Below, piece by piece: positions 54,999 to 64,000 of a stretch of DNA of 64,000 nt. Numbering within the stretch: the first letter of the stretch is position 1; every line of letters starts with the position of its first letter. The notes below the pieces were generated by a model. That model saw only the letters and a list, made by a program, of their open reading frames with translations. It was not told the DNA's origin and ran no database searches. Source of the stretch: Notospermus geniculatus (Eukaryota > Nemertea > Pilidiophora > Heteronemertea > Lineidae); NCBI GenBank assembly GCA_002633025.1, contig NMRB01001271.1, positions 22,023 to 86,022 of the forward strand, given 5' to 3'. A program made the translations under genes and the position numbers.

Positions 54999-55872
54999 TA
55001 CACTCTTGTAGGAAAGTAAAAGGACAGCAAGTTGTCCTAAATACCGCAAAAACCATTGAAGCTACAGCAATGGTATTTGCACCCAATCTGTAGCAACATG
55101 TTGGGCATAGAACCATGGTGTTTTGCCAAAAATCAATTTTAATTAATTAGGAGAAAATGACATTTTGTAAAGTGACTTTTTTCACAATTTTTGAAAAATC
55201 GTCCGATTTCAAATTTTCTTTCTTCTTCACATTCAGCTTGCCTGACTGATCAACATCTGCAACTTTTCCCTTTTAAAATCTCAAGAGAAAATGCCTCTTT
55301 TGGCATTTTGCAGCAAAATAAATCCCACTCATACAGTCAAGCAGACAACACCTCTGGGACAGCCCCTCTTTACCAGGGATCTTGGCGTCATAACAGACTG
55401 TGATCAACAAAACCTGTGGCCTCCCAAGAGTCTAGTTATATTGACAGTATGACCTAACTTCCTTTCACAATAAAAGCCAATTCATGGTATTGATGAGGTT
55501 TTGCACTGAAACGACATGGGTTGAAGTCACTGTCAGTTCGTCATTTGGTGGATAACGTGACAACTGAACTGGAACAGCCCTGGGACTAGACTTCAGACTA
55601 TAAAATCTGTAAAGAGGGGCTTTCCCAGAGGTGTTTTTACATGACTGTGTGAATGGGATTTATTTTTGCTAAAAAATGCCAAAATAGGCATTTTCTCTTG
55701 AGATTTTAAAAGGGAAAAGTTGCAGATATTGGTCAGTCAGGCAAGTTGAATAGAATGAAGAAAGAATATTTGAAATCGGACAGGGTGCAAATACCATTGC
55801 TGTAGCTCCAATGGTTTCTGAGATATTGAGGAAAACTTGCTGTCCTTTTACTTTCCTACAAGAGTGTACATG
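54999..55872. mobile_element. Large inverted-repeat element, about 870 bp
   Basis: Arms of roughly 300-380 bp: TGTACACTCTTGTAGGAAAG at the left is mirrored by CTTTCCTACAAGAGTGTACA at the right. Inner blocks (AAAATCTCAAGAGAAAATGC and others) match inversely as well. Some indels between arms. Non-coding. Confidence 0.85.
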
Positions 55873-56021
55873 TAAAAATCATCAGTGGGAACATCATACC
55901 ATAGACACAAATGATTTTTAACCATTCATCAATTTGATTTTAAATCATCAATTCAAAAACACATACAACAACCTGCTGAAGGGATTCTCTCTGAAATGCG
56001 CAGTGTCAAAGAAGAACATGA

Positions 56022-56335
56022 GGAATAGATCGCCTTTGAAAAGGTCTATAACTCACCCCCACAATGTATAGGAAAAATGTACAGAGCTTGGTCAAGCGCT
56101 GTACATTTTTCATACACATTGTGGGGGAATTCATCGTATCCATGACGTAACTCCGACAGTGTCCGCCATTGCTGACGTCGCAAGGGTGGTGGGCAAATGA
56201 CGCAAGGGTGGTGGGCAAAATTCATTGCTTTGCTGAAGAAGCTGGTGGGCAAAACGCGCAACGTCACAACGTCATGTAGGCCTGGATACGACGTCATGGA
56301 TACGATGAATAGGCGATCTACTCCTCGTGAACTGT
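56022..56335. mobile_element. Hairpin element hosting a nested MITE
   Basis: Outer inverted repeats AGGAATAGATCGCCT and AGGCGATCTACTCCT enclose a palindrome at 56,056-56,127 (CCCCCACAATGTATAGGAAA and its mirror) plus the nested 182-bp MITE. This implies at least two rounds of insertion. Confidence 0.6.
56129..56310. mobile_element. 180-bp MITE, copy 2
   Basis: Nearly identical to 43889-44068, differing mainly at one four- to six-base spot (CATGTAGG versus CCAAGG). Same ends ATTCATCGTATCC. Confidence 0.92.
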
Positions 56336-56442
56336 TCTGCCAACAGGGAAAGTGTTTTCAGTCATGACATTCAAGTTCATTTTTTTCACATAATGCATGA
56401 CATTTCTCACAAATTGTAGGGGGTTAAGCATACCCATATTAA

Positions 56443-56836
56443 AGGGAGACATGCGAAAAATATTGCTTGGCGGGCACAAACTGTCTTTGTTTTGATTACC
56501 GCACAGCGCCGTCTGTTAGTGTTAATACGCGGTGACACTACGCTGTAGCACAGGCCCCTGGAGAACTGTCAGTGAGTTTAGTACACGTATCTAACCAAAC
56601 GTATCTAAAAACAACACGTGTCTAAAAACACACCACGAGCTCACAAATTCGTGATCGCGGGGTGTATTTTTTACAAAGTAGTGTTTTTGGTTAGGTACGT
56701 GTTCTAAACTCACTGATAGTTCTCCAAGGGCCTGTGCTACAACGTAGTGTCACCGCGTATTAACAGATGGCGCTGTGCGCTAATCAAAACAAATACAACT
56801 TGTGCCCGCCGGGCAATATTTTTCGCATGTCTCCCT
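56443..56836. mobile_element. TTAA-flanked inverted-repeat element, 394 bp
   Basis: Arms of about 140 bp starting AGGGAGACATGCGAAAAATA, flanked by TTAA at 56439-56442 and 56837-56840. Non-coding. Confidence 0.88.
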
Positions 56837-56870
56837 TTAAGAGAGAGTCAAAACAACCGGAACTGATAAA

Positions 56871-57828
56871 GGGGCTGTTCAGTTTCGGAACCATTTTCCC
56901 AACTAATTTTTCATTATGTTACACTTTACAGTTGTTTGATTTTCATGATAACTCAAGGTATAATATTTTATAATGTGAAGTACATAATCATGAAAGAAAA
57001 ATGTGACATCAGCTTCATTAATTAGGAAAACAAAGAGCATTGGCAAAATGTCCGAAATCAACATGAAAACAGTGAAATTATTCTCTAAAGTTTGTTGTAC
57101 TGGGAGAGTAATGATATTATTTATCATTCATCATAAAGTCATTACCAAACATATTGGTTTTGCTGAAATATTTGCAAAAAAATGTGTGATTTTCTTCACT
57201 TCTGGACCCCTATTCATGTGGGGGGAAAACAGAACAGCACATCTAGGTCTGTCAGATTTGAATGGAATGCAGTGGTAAAGATTATGGTCAATATCAGTTA
57301 CAACATGTATAATCAACCATGACATGTGGGTAGGCCTAAGTGATCAGTGGGACGTCAAATTCAAGTATTCCCTTTTATGACCTTATGCAACACCAACAAA
57401 CCACTGATCACTGATATTGACCATAATCTTTACCACAGCATTCCATTCAGATCTGACAGGCCTAGATGTGCAGTTCTGTTTTCCCCCCACATAAATAGGG
57501 GTCCAGAAATGAAGAAAATCACACATTTTTTTGCAAATATTTCAGTAAAACCATGATTTTATGATGAATGATAGATAATATCATTACTCTCCCAGTACAG
57601 CAAACATTAGGGAATAACTTCACTGTTTTCATGTCGATTTCGGACATTTTGCAAATGCTCTTCTTGTTTTCCTAATTAATGAAGCTGACATTTTTCATTC
57701 ATGATTATGTAGTTTACATTATAAAATATTATACCGTACCTTAAGTTACCCTGAAAATCAAACATCTGCAAAACAATGAAAAATTAGTTGGAAAAATTGT
57801 TCCGAAAGTGAACAGGCCCTTTTGAGAT
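56871..57828. mobile_element. Giant hairpin element with about 430-bp arms
   Basis: Left arm about 56,871-57,300 and right arm about 57,410-57,828 are reverse complements with small indels. End motif AAGGGGCTGTTCAGTTTCGG is mirrored at the right. A spacer of about 110 bp separates them. The short frames inside are arm-derived and not genes. Confidence 0.9.
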
Positions 57829-58149
57829 GTTCATTATGACCCATATCAAAAATAGATAAAGACCTGAAGCATTTGCCCATAGAGGCCTAACTACATGTAA
57901 ATGCAGCGCAGCATCGCAGATAAAGACAGTGGTGCATTGATTTAACAAAAGGCCCATGGGGCTTGCGCTCAGCTGACTATGACCTGCCAAATCAAGAGGT
58001 TGAAACAGGCATGACAGGGGAAACTAGCCTAGATCTGTGAAATTGACTTGACAGTCAATTTAAAGACCGCCCCTGTAAGTGGTGGTAAACAGGGCTACCG
58101 GTATGTACTCGCACCCATACAAGAAACAGACGATGTTAATATTATCACA

Positions 58150-58362
58150 TGACATAGGCCTAGACCTACAATCCTTGGTGAATTGAGATGATATCTTATT
58201 ACACCCCTTGGCCTTGGGTGGGAAGGGGTTAACACCACATGATTGGCCTACAATCCTTTTTGAATCAAGGTAGATTATTATTAGACCATTGAGCTTGGCT
58301 GGGAAGGGGTTAACACCACGATTGGGCTACAATCCTTGTTGAATCAAGGTACGTATCTTATT
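58150..58362. repeat. Tandem repeat, about 100-bp unit, two to three copies
   Basis: Units share CTACAATCCTT-TTGAATCAAGGT and GGGAAGGGGTTAACACCAC, with drift between copies. Confidence 0.75.
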
Positions 58363-58697
58363 AGAGACAGATGCTGATGTCATCAAGTGGGAAATTCAAA
58401 ATTCCACTGTTTAACATTTCTGCAGATTGCGCCCCCTGGTAGACAAAAATTGACAAATTTATCGCCACAGGAGGTGAAGTATTAATTAAGCTACCTAACC
58501 TAACATATCAACTACAGTTTGATGTATTTTCTCTGGGCTGAGTTTTGGGGATTGTTCATTTTTCAGAAAATGCCCCCGGGAGGGCAGAACGTAGGTCAAA
58601 TCGCAAAAACATTTGGTTCTGTTTCGAGCCCTCCCTAGGGCCTACGGCTCCGCCAAATTCCATGACCCTAGGCCTTGCGGTTGCGAAACGTGCCAGT

Positions 58698-58752
58698 TTA
58701 ACAGACAGACAGACAGACAGACAGACACACACACACACACACACACACAGAC
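58698..58752. repeat. Compound microsatellite (CAGA)n(CA)n
   Basis: About six CAGA units followed by about 12 CA units. Confidence 0.95.
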
Positions 58753-58916
58753 ATTTTGAGCCATTTAGTCATATGAATAGCTCCACTGACCTTTGGTCAG
58801 CTGAGCTAAAAATCAATGCACCACTGTGGTTTGAGCCGAACTTGAGCTTAAATCTAAGCGCAATTTCAGCTTAAGTTAAAAGATCAGCTTAGCTGGAGAA
58901 AAGATGAATCATAGCC

Positions 58917-59105
58917 TAAAATGCATAAGGGGCACACTCCCCGTGAGCTACTGCGAAACTAATGTATTAGGCCAGCCCTACATACCACGATAATATAAAT
59001 ACACACAGTACACCTGGATGACCTATATTTCTGTCCGCAGTGAAGTACACCTGACTGCGGACAAGATTTTGCAGTAGCTCATGCGGTGTGTGTCCCTTAT
59101 GGGTG
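58917..59105. mobile_element. Small inverted-repeat element
   Basis: ATAAGGGGCACACTCCCCGT and GAGCTACTGC at the left are mirrored by GCAGTAGCTC and GTGTGTCCCTTAT at the right. A central hairpin contains GTCCGCAGT. Confidence 0.6.
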
Positions 59106-60589
59106 CATATGGGCCTATGGATTTAAAAATCAATGTTTAGTGTGTGAAATGCATCACTTGAACCGGGACATCAACATGTTGGTTTGCCATTTGAAGAGGC
59201 TCCTGACCCTCAATTTCCTGGATTTCTAAATCCCATCGTCCATAGTATGGCTCTCTGTGAATCTCGCACACGTTGTGCGAGATGCAGCATGCCAACACAA
59301 TGTTATGAATGTTTTCGAGCTGAAAGTCATTTCTTTTTAACAAACATCGCCATCTACCTTTAAGTCGCCCAAATGCATCCTCGCTCTACTTATTTACGTA
59401 ATTAAAGCGACGCTGTGTTGCATTTAGTTGGCCTCGATGGGCAAATGGCTTCATCAGCCAGGGTAGCAAGGGGTAAGCGGGGTCCCAAATAATGACAGGA
59501 TTGACATCATTTCCACCAATCCTCCTAACATGCTGTCGTGGCAAAAGAACTCCTTGCTCTGCCAAACGAAATAGACTTGAATTGGCGAGGACACGAGCAT
59601 CGTGGGCTCGGCCCGCAAACCCAAAAAATATATCAGTAAAACGACAGCGGCTGTCGCAGACACCCTGCATAACAATAGAGCAGTATTTGTTTCTATTGAA
59701 ATAATCAGCTGGATGGTCGGATGGTGCACGAATCGGGATGTGCATGCCATCGATGGCACCTGCACAATTAGGAAAACCCCATGTGTCCTCATAACCTTCG
59801 ATAGCCATGTTCAGCCGATTGCCGGTTGGAAATTTTAAATATGAATCTTGAAGAAGTTCACAGATCGCCGAACAGGTTTCGTGAATGATGACACAAATTG
59901 TCGATCGGCCAACACCAAAATGCTGTGAGAGTGTTCGGTATTCAATGTTAGTCGCAATTTTCCAGAGCGTTATAGCCAAACGTTCATCAACTCTAATAGC
60001 TCGTCGCAATCTAGTATCTTGTCTAAGAAGTCTAGGAAGAAGGCGATCACACAAATGGAAAAATGTCTCCCTCGACATCCGCAGGTTTTCGTACCAGTCG
60101 ATTTCTTCCCATATATGTCCGTCAAGTACTGACTGAAAGAAACAAAATACTGCCATTAGACCAGTTATGTGGAATGAAAAAAAAGTTGTGATAAAAAGGA
60201 AGTCTGCAAAATAGACACTCCTTAAGTTAAACTTGGCCTCATCAAGGATTCCTTCTTGTACTGTAAGTGAGACTACTACTTGCACTGGCATGACTAAGGC
60301 CAAATTCCAACATTTTGCTTTGTAGTGGTGGGAATTACTACCATGACTATAGCAAGTGGATAGGGAGGCCTATGTTACAAAACAGCCGGTGCAAGAAAGG
60401 ACCTGATAACAACAACATGATGTCATGTTTTCCCTTCATTCATGCAACTTTCACAAGCATGACAAGGGTCCATTTCTTTCATGATTTTGGGTCGCCAAGA
60501 GGAAATTGTCCATGTTTTGGTCTGTCTAGGCATTGTGGATGAAATATCTGCAAAAGGTAGCCTGGGCTCACTGAAGCACATATAACATT

Positions 60590-60750
60590 ACCACTCGTAC
60601 CACTCTGTTCCACACATTACCACCTCGTACCACTCTGTTCTTATCTTTGTCTGTAAAACAAGCACCACTTTATTGTATTTCTGCTGATGAACACCTAGGC
60701 CTATGTAGTGCAAGGCGCAATAAACTTATTTGAATTGAATTGAATTGATA
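60590..60750 (+). repeat. LINE-like 3' tail with (GAATT)n
   Basis: A short non-coding piece ends CAATAAACTTATTTGAATTG followed by GAATT repeats, the kind of tail seen on many non-LTR retrotransposons. It lies within the intron of the Harbinger gene. A CTCGTACCACTCTGTTC direct repeat is at 60,595-60,640. Confidence 0.5.
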
Positions 60751-60857
60751 TAACATTACTAAACTTTAACTAGGCTAGCTACTGAACATTTCATGAGATT
60801 TTATTTATCAGGCAACTGCAGGGTTGTTGTACCCTATATGCTGTACTGTACATCAAT

Positions 60858-61058
60858 GGGGGTCAAGTCAAGTATAGCGGACAAAGTCGTGGGAAGTGAC
60901 ACATCTTCCATATGCTACATTGCCGCTTATTACGTGTACATACATGTACACACTCAGTGCACAGTCGTGGGAAGTGACACATCTTCCATACATACATGTA
61001 GGCTACACACACAGTGCACTTCCCACGACTTTGTCCGCTATACCCAACTTGAGCCCAT
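60858..61058. mobile_element. Small inverted-repeat element in the Harbinger intron
   Basis: AGTATAGCGGACAAAGTCGT and GGGAAGTG at the left are mirrored by CACTTCCC and ACGACTTTGTCCGCTATAC at the right. Internal direct repeat GTCGTGGGAAGTGACACATC. Non-coding. Confidence 0.8.
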
Positions 61059-61539
61059 CAATGGTGTACCAGTACATTCACTGTACATTCAGTGTTTGTT
61101 GTGCATGTTGACCTTTTTTGGGCGAAATTATACCAACTCAATCAAACTGTCTTCTATCTAGGCCTAGGCCTACTAGGCAGGCTAGGAGGACCTAGGCCCC
61201 TACCTGCCAGTACATCCTGAGACGAGGCTTGGACCAAAATCGTCGCTCAACCGGTGGCCGCCCGTCGAGTTGCAGTAATACTGCAGTAATGAGAAACCAA
61301 ACCAGGGTCATCGTCTGCTGCTGTTGTTGCAAGATGCTCCTCCGACGTCTCGCATGCTCCACACGCAAATACGCTGCCCTACGCCTTTGTCGCTGACGAG
61401 CAACTGTTCGCCTCATCATCATCTCCATCATCGTAATCATAATCTGAGCGGTGGCTGCACGTATTTCGTGGTTAGGCCTATGAATAGGAACATTTGGTCC
61501 AAAATTCGGCTCTCCAACATGACCAATGGGCGCAGCCAT

Positions 61540-62850
61540 CTTGTAAATAATGACCTTGACTCGATCGTTGCAGTTTCAACTCACTCTGGTAGATGGCGCT
61601 GTCGTTAAAACGTTCGTTGTCTGAACGCTTATATCGTTCGGGATAGAACGATATAAGCTAGTGTGAATGCGTGCATTTTTACCGTTGGGAGACGGAGCGT
61701 TTTCCCTGGAACGATCTACGGAAAACGGTACGAAAACGTTTTAGGTGTGAACACGGCTATAGGAATCCCCGGGTTATTTTGACACCCGGTGTAATGTTTT
61801 TCATTGCCCCCGTTTGCCAATGCCCCCAAACAAAAGATAGACGGAATAAGCGGCAACGTGACAATTAGGGAGGCACTGATAAACATGTCTCTCTGTATTT
61901 GAGTGTCCGCCGAACAATAAAGCGGGCATTGTCATACGGGGCATTTTCACACATTACACCTGTGCTCGTCAACACCTGTGCTCGTCAACACTACTCAAAT
62001 TTTGTGACGGGGACCTAAATTAAGCCCTCCAAAAACCACACCGCGTTTTTAACGTGGACAGAAAAAACCCAAGTTCGACACGGGTTTTTTATGTAGTGTA
62101 AACAGGGCTATAGTGACAGTCACTAGCCACTAGCTTGTTGAAAATACCCGTGTTTTTCTAGACCCGTGTCAAACGCGTGTGCAAAAAGCCCGGCGAGAGG
62201 TCAAACCACTACATTATAGTTAAGTAGCCCGGCGACAGTTGCACTTCATACACTGACTCTTCGGTCATTTCTGTATTGGCCACATTATTGGAGGCGCGAA
62301 AATGACGTCACTTCATGGCTGCGCCACCTGTAGCCGTGATAAGAACTAACCAAACACGGGGATTTCGAAAAGCACGGCGAGCTTGCCGTGTTCCCAAAAC
62401 TCGTGATTTTCAGACACGGGTTTCTTGAAGCCCGGCAGTTCATATATGTGACCGCAAAAAAACAGGAGATTTTATGTAGTGTAACCATGTGTAGCGTTTT
62501 TCGTCTGCTTTTCTAAATATAGAATCTCTCTGAGGGCACGCTACAGAGTGGTGTTCGATACACTACTATGAACAACTAAGTCTTATATAAAAAAATCATA
62601 ATAAATTTATTGAAACATCTCAGAATAATCGTACAAGTGGTAGCATGAGTGAAGAATTCGTTTGACATCACGTGTTTGATGTAATAATGACGTTATGTAT
62701 CCATATCATAATCCATGTCAGGCTGAGATCCCCTTTAAGTTTCATGTAGATTAGTACACTACATGATGTACACTGTGTATACGGCATGTACTGCGTGACA
62801 CACACGCGCATGCATGACTGCTGACGTCTATGGCAGGCGAGGTGGGACAT
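61540..62850. other. Stretch without a supported gene
   Basis: Contains a hairpin at 61,628-61,660 (GCTTATATCGTTC and mirror) and, at 62,030-62,490, a region of repeated ACACGGG/CCCGTGT motifs with TATGTAGTGTAAAC-type edges at 62,090 and 62,475. The latter may be a decayed element. No coding frame of note. Confidence 0.4.
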
Positions 62851-62859
62851 TATTCATAT

Positions 62860-63135
62860 TATATGACCATCATAAATTCATTTTATGACCATCATTAAAT
62901 CGATTTTATGCCCATCATTAAATCGACCAATCACAGACGCGGAAATAGTGCTAGCACATATTCATTTTATGACCATCATTAAATCGATTTTATGACCATC
63001 ATAAAATCGACCAATCACAGACGCGGAATTAGTGCTAGCACATATTCATTTTATGACCATCATTAAATCGATTTTATGACCATCATAAAATCGACCAATC
63101 ACAGACACGGAATGTGCTAGCACATACTCATTTTA
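62860..63135. repeat. Minisatellite, about 95-bp unit, three copies
   Basis: Units contain ATTCATTTTATGACCATCAT, ATCGATTTTATGACCATCAT and CGACCAATCACAGACGCGGA. The third copy is shortened. Confidence 0.92.
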
Positions 63136-63392
63136 TCAGTGGTAGATAACTTATCTTCACATTTTAGGAGAATGAGCTCTTCCAGTAACTTACAAAGAGG
63201 GTTGTTCAAAGCTATTCCCCTGTAATTCTTTGAATCAGAAGTAGACTTTCTGCAATTTTTTGGGATAGAAATAATAGTTGAATACAACATTTTCTCTGGT
63301 ATGTACCCGTGCTTTAGAATTGACGAAAAGCTCTGAGGGTGGTTTACAAAGGCCAAGGGGGCAGCATAGTTGTACTGGGCACTATTGGTCAT
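63117..63392 (-). pseudogene. LINE reverse transcriptase N-terminal fragment
   Basis: Minus-strand frame with HGYIPEKMLYSTIISIPKN, a Lys-Ser spacer, NYRGIALNNPLCKLLEELIL. This is the first RT motifs of a non-LTR retrotransposon of a different type from the one at 2-5 kb (NYRGIAL instead of SYRPVSLL). It ends at the minisatellite; the catalytic region is absent. Confidence 0.8.
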
Positions 63393-64000
63393 TTAGCAAT
63401 CGGCCCTGTCCTCCTCAACGCGTTTGAATGTGAGGGTCTGTTCGCCAAGGGGGGGGGGTCGTTCGCACCCCAACCCCAACCCCGCTGGAGACGCCCATAA
63501 CTCTCGTGGCACCTGGGGAGTGGGTGGGGGTGGGGNCGTGGCACCTGGGGAGTGGGTGCGGGTGTGGGCCGGGATTACAGCCTTCGATTGGATGCTATCA
63601 GTGTCGTGGGAACAATACGCTCCGAACTCTTTAAACCAGAAATGTTTTTTAAATGATTACCGCGACCGCCAAGGTGGGTATCCAACCCCCTGAACCCCTG
63701 CCCCCAGATCCGCCTATGTGACCCATTACTTGATGTACATGTATCTCCTACAAACGTCCTTCTTCCCGTATAGGCCTAGGCTACATGTATGGCAATATAC
63801 GTTGATTAATTTTGCTACTGACATACCAGACATACAATTAAATTCACAATCTCTTGTAATCTATTAACTGGATTGGTGACTTGGAAATCATGTCGGGTGA
63901 AAACGTTTACGAATGTAGAAAGTACCGGGTTGCACGCATGAAGTTTTGAGAATTATAATTGAATAGGCCTACATTAAACCAATGCACCCCCCCCCCCCCC
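63393..64000. other. G-rich non-coding end with ambiguous join
   Basis: G- and C-runs at 63,450 and 63,980. An N at 63535 lies between two copies of GTGGCACCTGGGGAGTGGGT, which looks like overlapping contig ends joined without merging. No gene seen. Confidence 0.5.

Larger units (their letters stand above)
59137..61539 (-). pseudogene. PIF/Harbinger nuclease (HARBI1-like), two exons, one stop
   Basis: Exon 1 is 61539-61204 (ATG, 112 codons: Arg-rich, then ERRFWSKPRLRMYWQ). GT at 61203 and a TTTGTTTCTTTCAG acceptor lead to exon 2 at 60132-59137. The phase-0 join gives a DDE_Tnp_4-type nuclease: RMSRETFFHLCDRLLP, LAITLWKIAT, HFGVGRSTIC, then Asp in GAIDGMHIPI, Asp in GRAHDARVL, and Glu in SEDAFGRLKGRWRCL. 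A single TAG at 59386-59388, just before SEDAFG, breaks an otherwise full frame of about 443 codons. Harbinger nucleases cut transposon ends together with a partner MYB-like protein, which is not seen here. It may be a recently dead transposon or a domesticated gene with a sequencing error. No clear terminal repeats found. Confidence 0.88.

Noticed and set aside
56903-57556. Several 65-90 residue frames
   Set aside because: They occur in mirrored pairs from the two arms of one hairpin element and show no protein motifs.

Overview
The window looks like a repeat-rich chromosome segment of a marine invertebrate deuterostome (echinoderm, hemichordate or cephalochordate type). Spliced genes have GT-AG introns. 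Tc1/mariner-like, TTAA-type, Harbinger, Ty3/gypsy and LINE elements are abundant, and short motifs such as AGGCCTA and ACATGTA recur. One gypsy element has integrase upstream of reverse transcriptase, the Gmr1 arrangement described from deuterostomes. The species is not identified; the host call is inference.

Layout. 1-8.1 kb is a nested graveyard of inverted-repeat elements and a broken LINE. 8.1-22.9 kb (minus strand) holds the main attraction: a giant gene of about 4,290 codons with no visible intron. It encodes a bacterial-filamentous-haemagglutinin-like beta-helix repeat protein with an ankyrin-like segment, a large internal duplication, 36-residue repeats and a long array of 24-residue Gly/Lys-rich repeats. 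It is split by an LTR retrotransposon with identical LTRs and a perfect 5-bp target duplication. Its 3' repeat array continues past the stop through several frameshifts. 23-26 kb is mostly non-coding repeats.

26.4-28.35 kb and 35.99-38.13 kb carry the N- and C-terminal exons of one spliced protein family: Cys/His-rich N-terminus, an RNase H-like D-D-E core and a C2H2 finger. I do not know a family name; it is probably transposon-derived. Between them lie the five C-terminal exons of omega-amidase NIT2 (28.6-30.1 kb) and one orphan LamG/concanavalin-like exon (34.6-35.2 kb). Single N characters at 28,484 and 35,812 bracket this block, so it may be a misplaced or gap-joined contig. 38.2-40.24 kb is a scrambled set of partial copies of the same family.

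40-45.2 kb contains hairpin elements and one element into which three smaller ones were inserted. An uninterrupted copy sits at 6.3-7.2 kb. 45.2-53.6 kb holds two head-to-tail, damaged copies of the Gmr1-like gypsy element with one 3' LTR. 54-58.9 kb is dominated by large inverted-repeat elements. 59.1-61.5 kb (minus) is a two-exon PIF/Harbinger nuclease gene with one in-frame stop. 61.5-64 kb has a minisatellite, a LINE fragment and G-rich sequence.

The genes do not form a functional unit. The window is best read as one unusual giant gene, one conserved metabolic gene fragment, and mobile elements in various states of decay. Seven single Ns (8,177; 15,313; 28,484; 35,812; 39,464; 43,129; 63,535) probably mark unresolved joins and affect several gene models.
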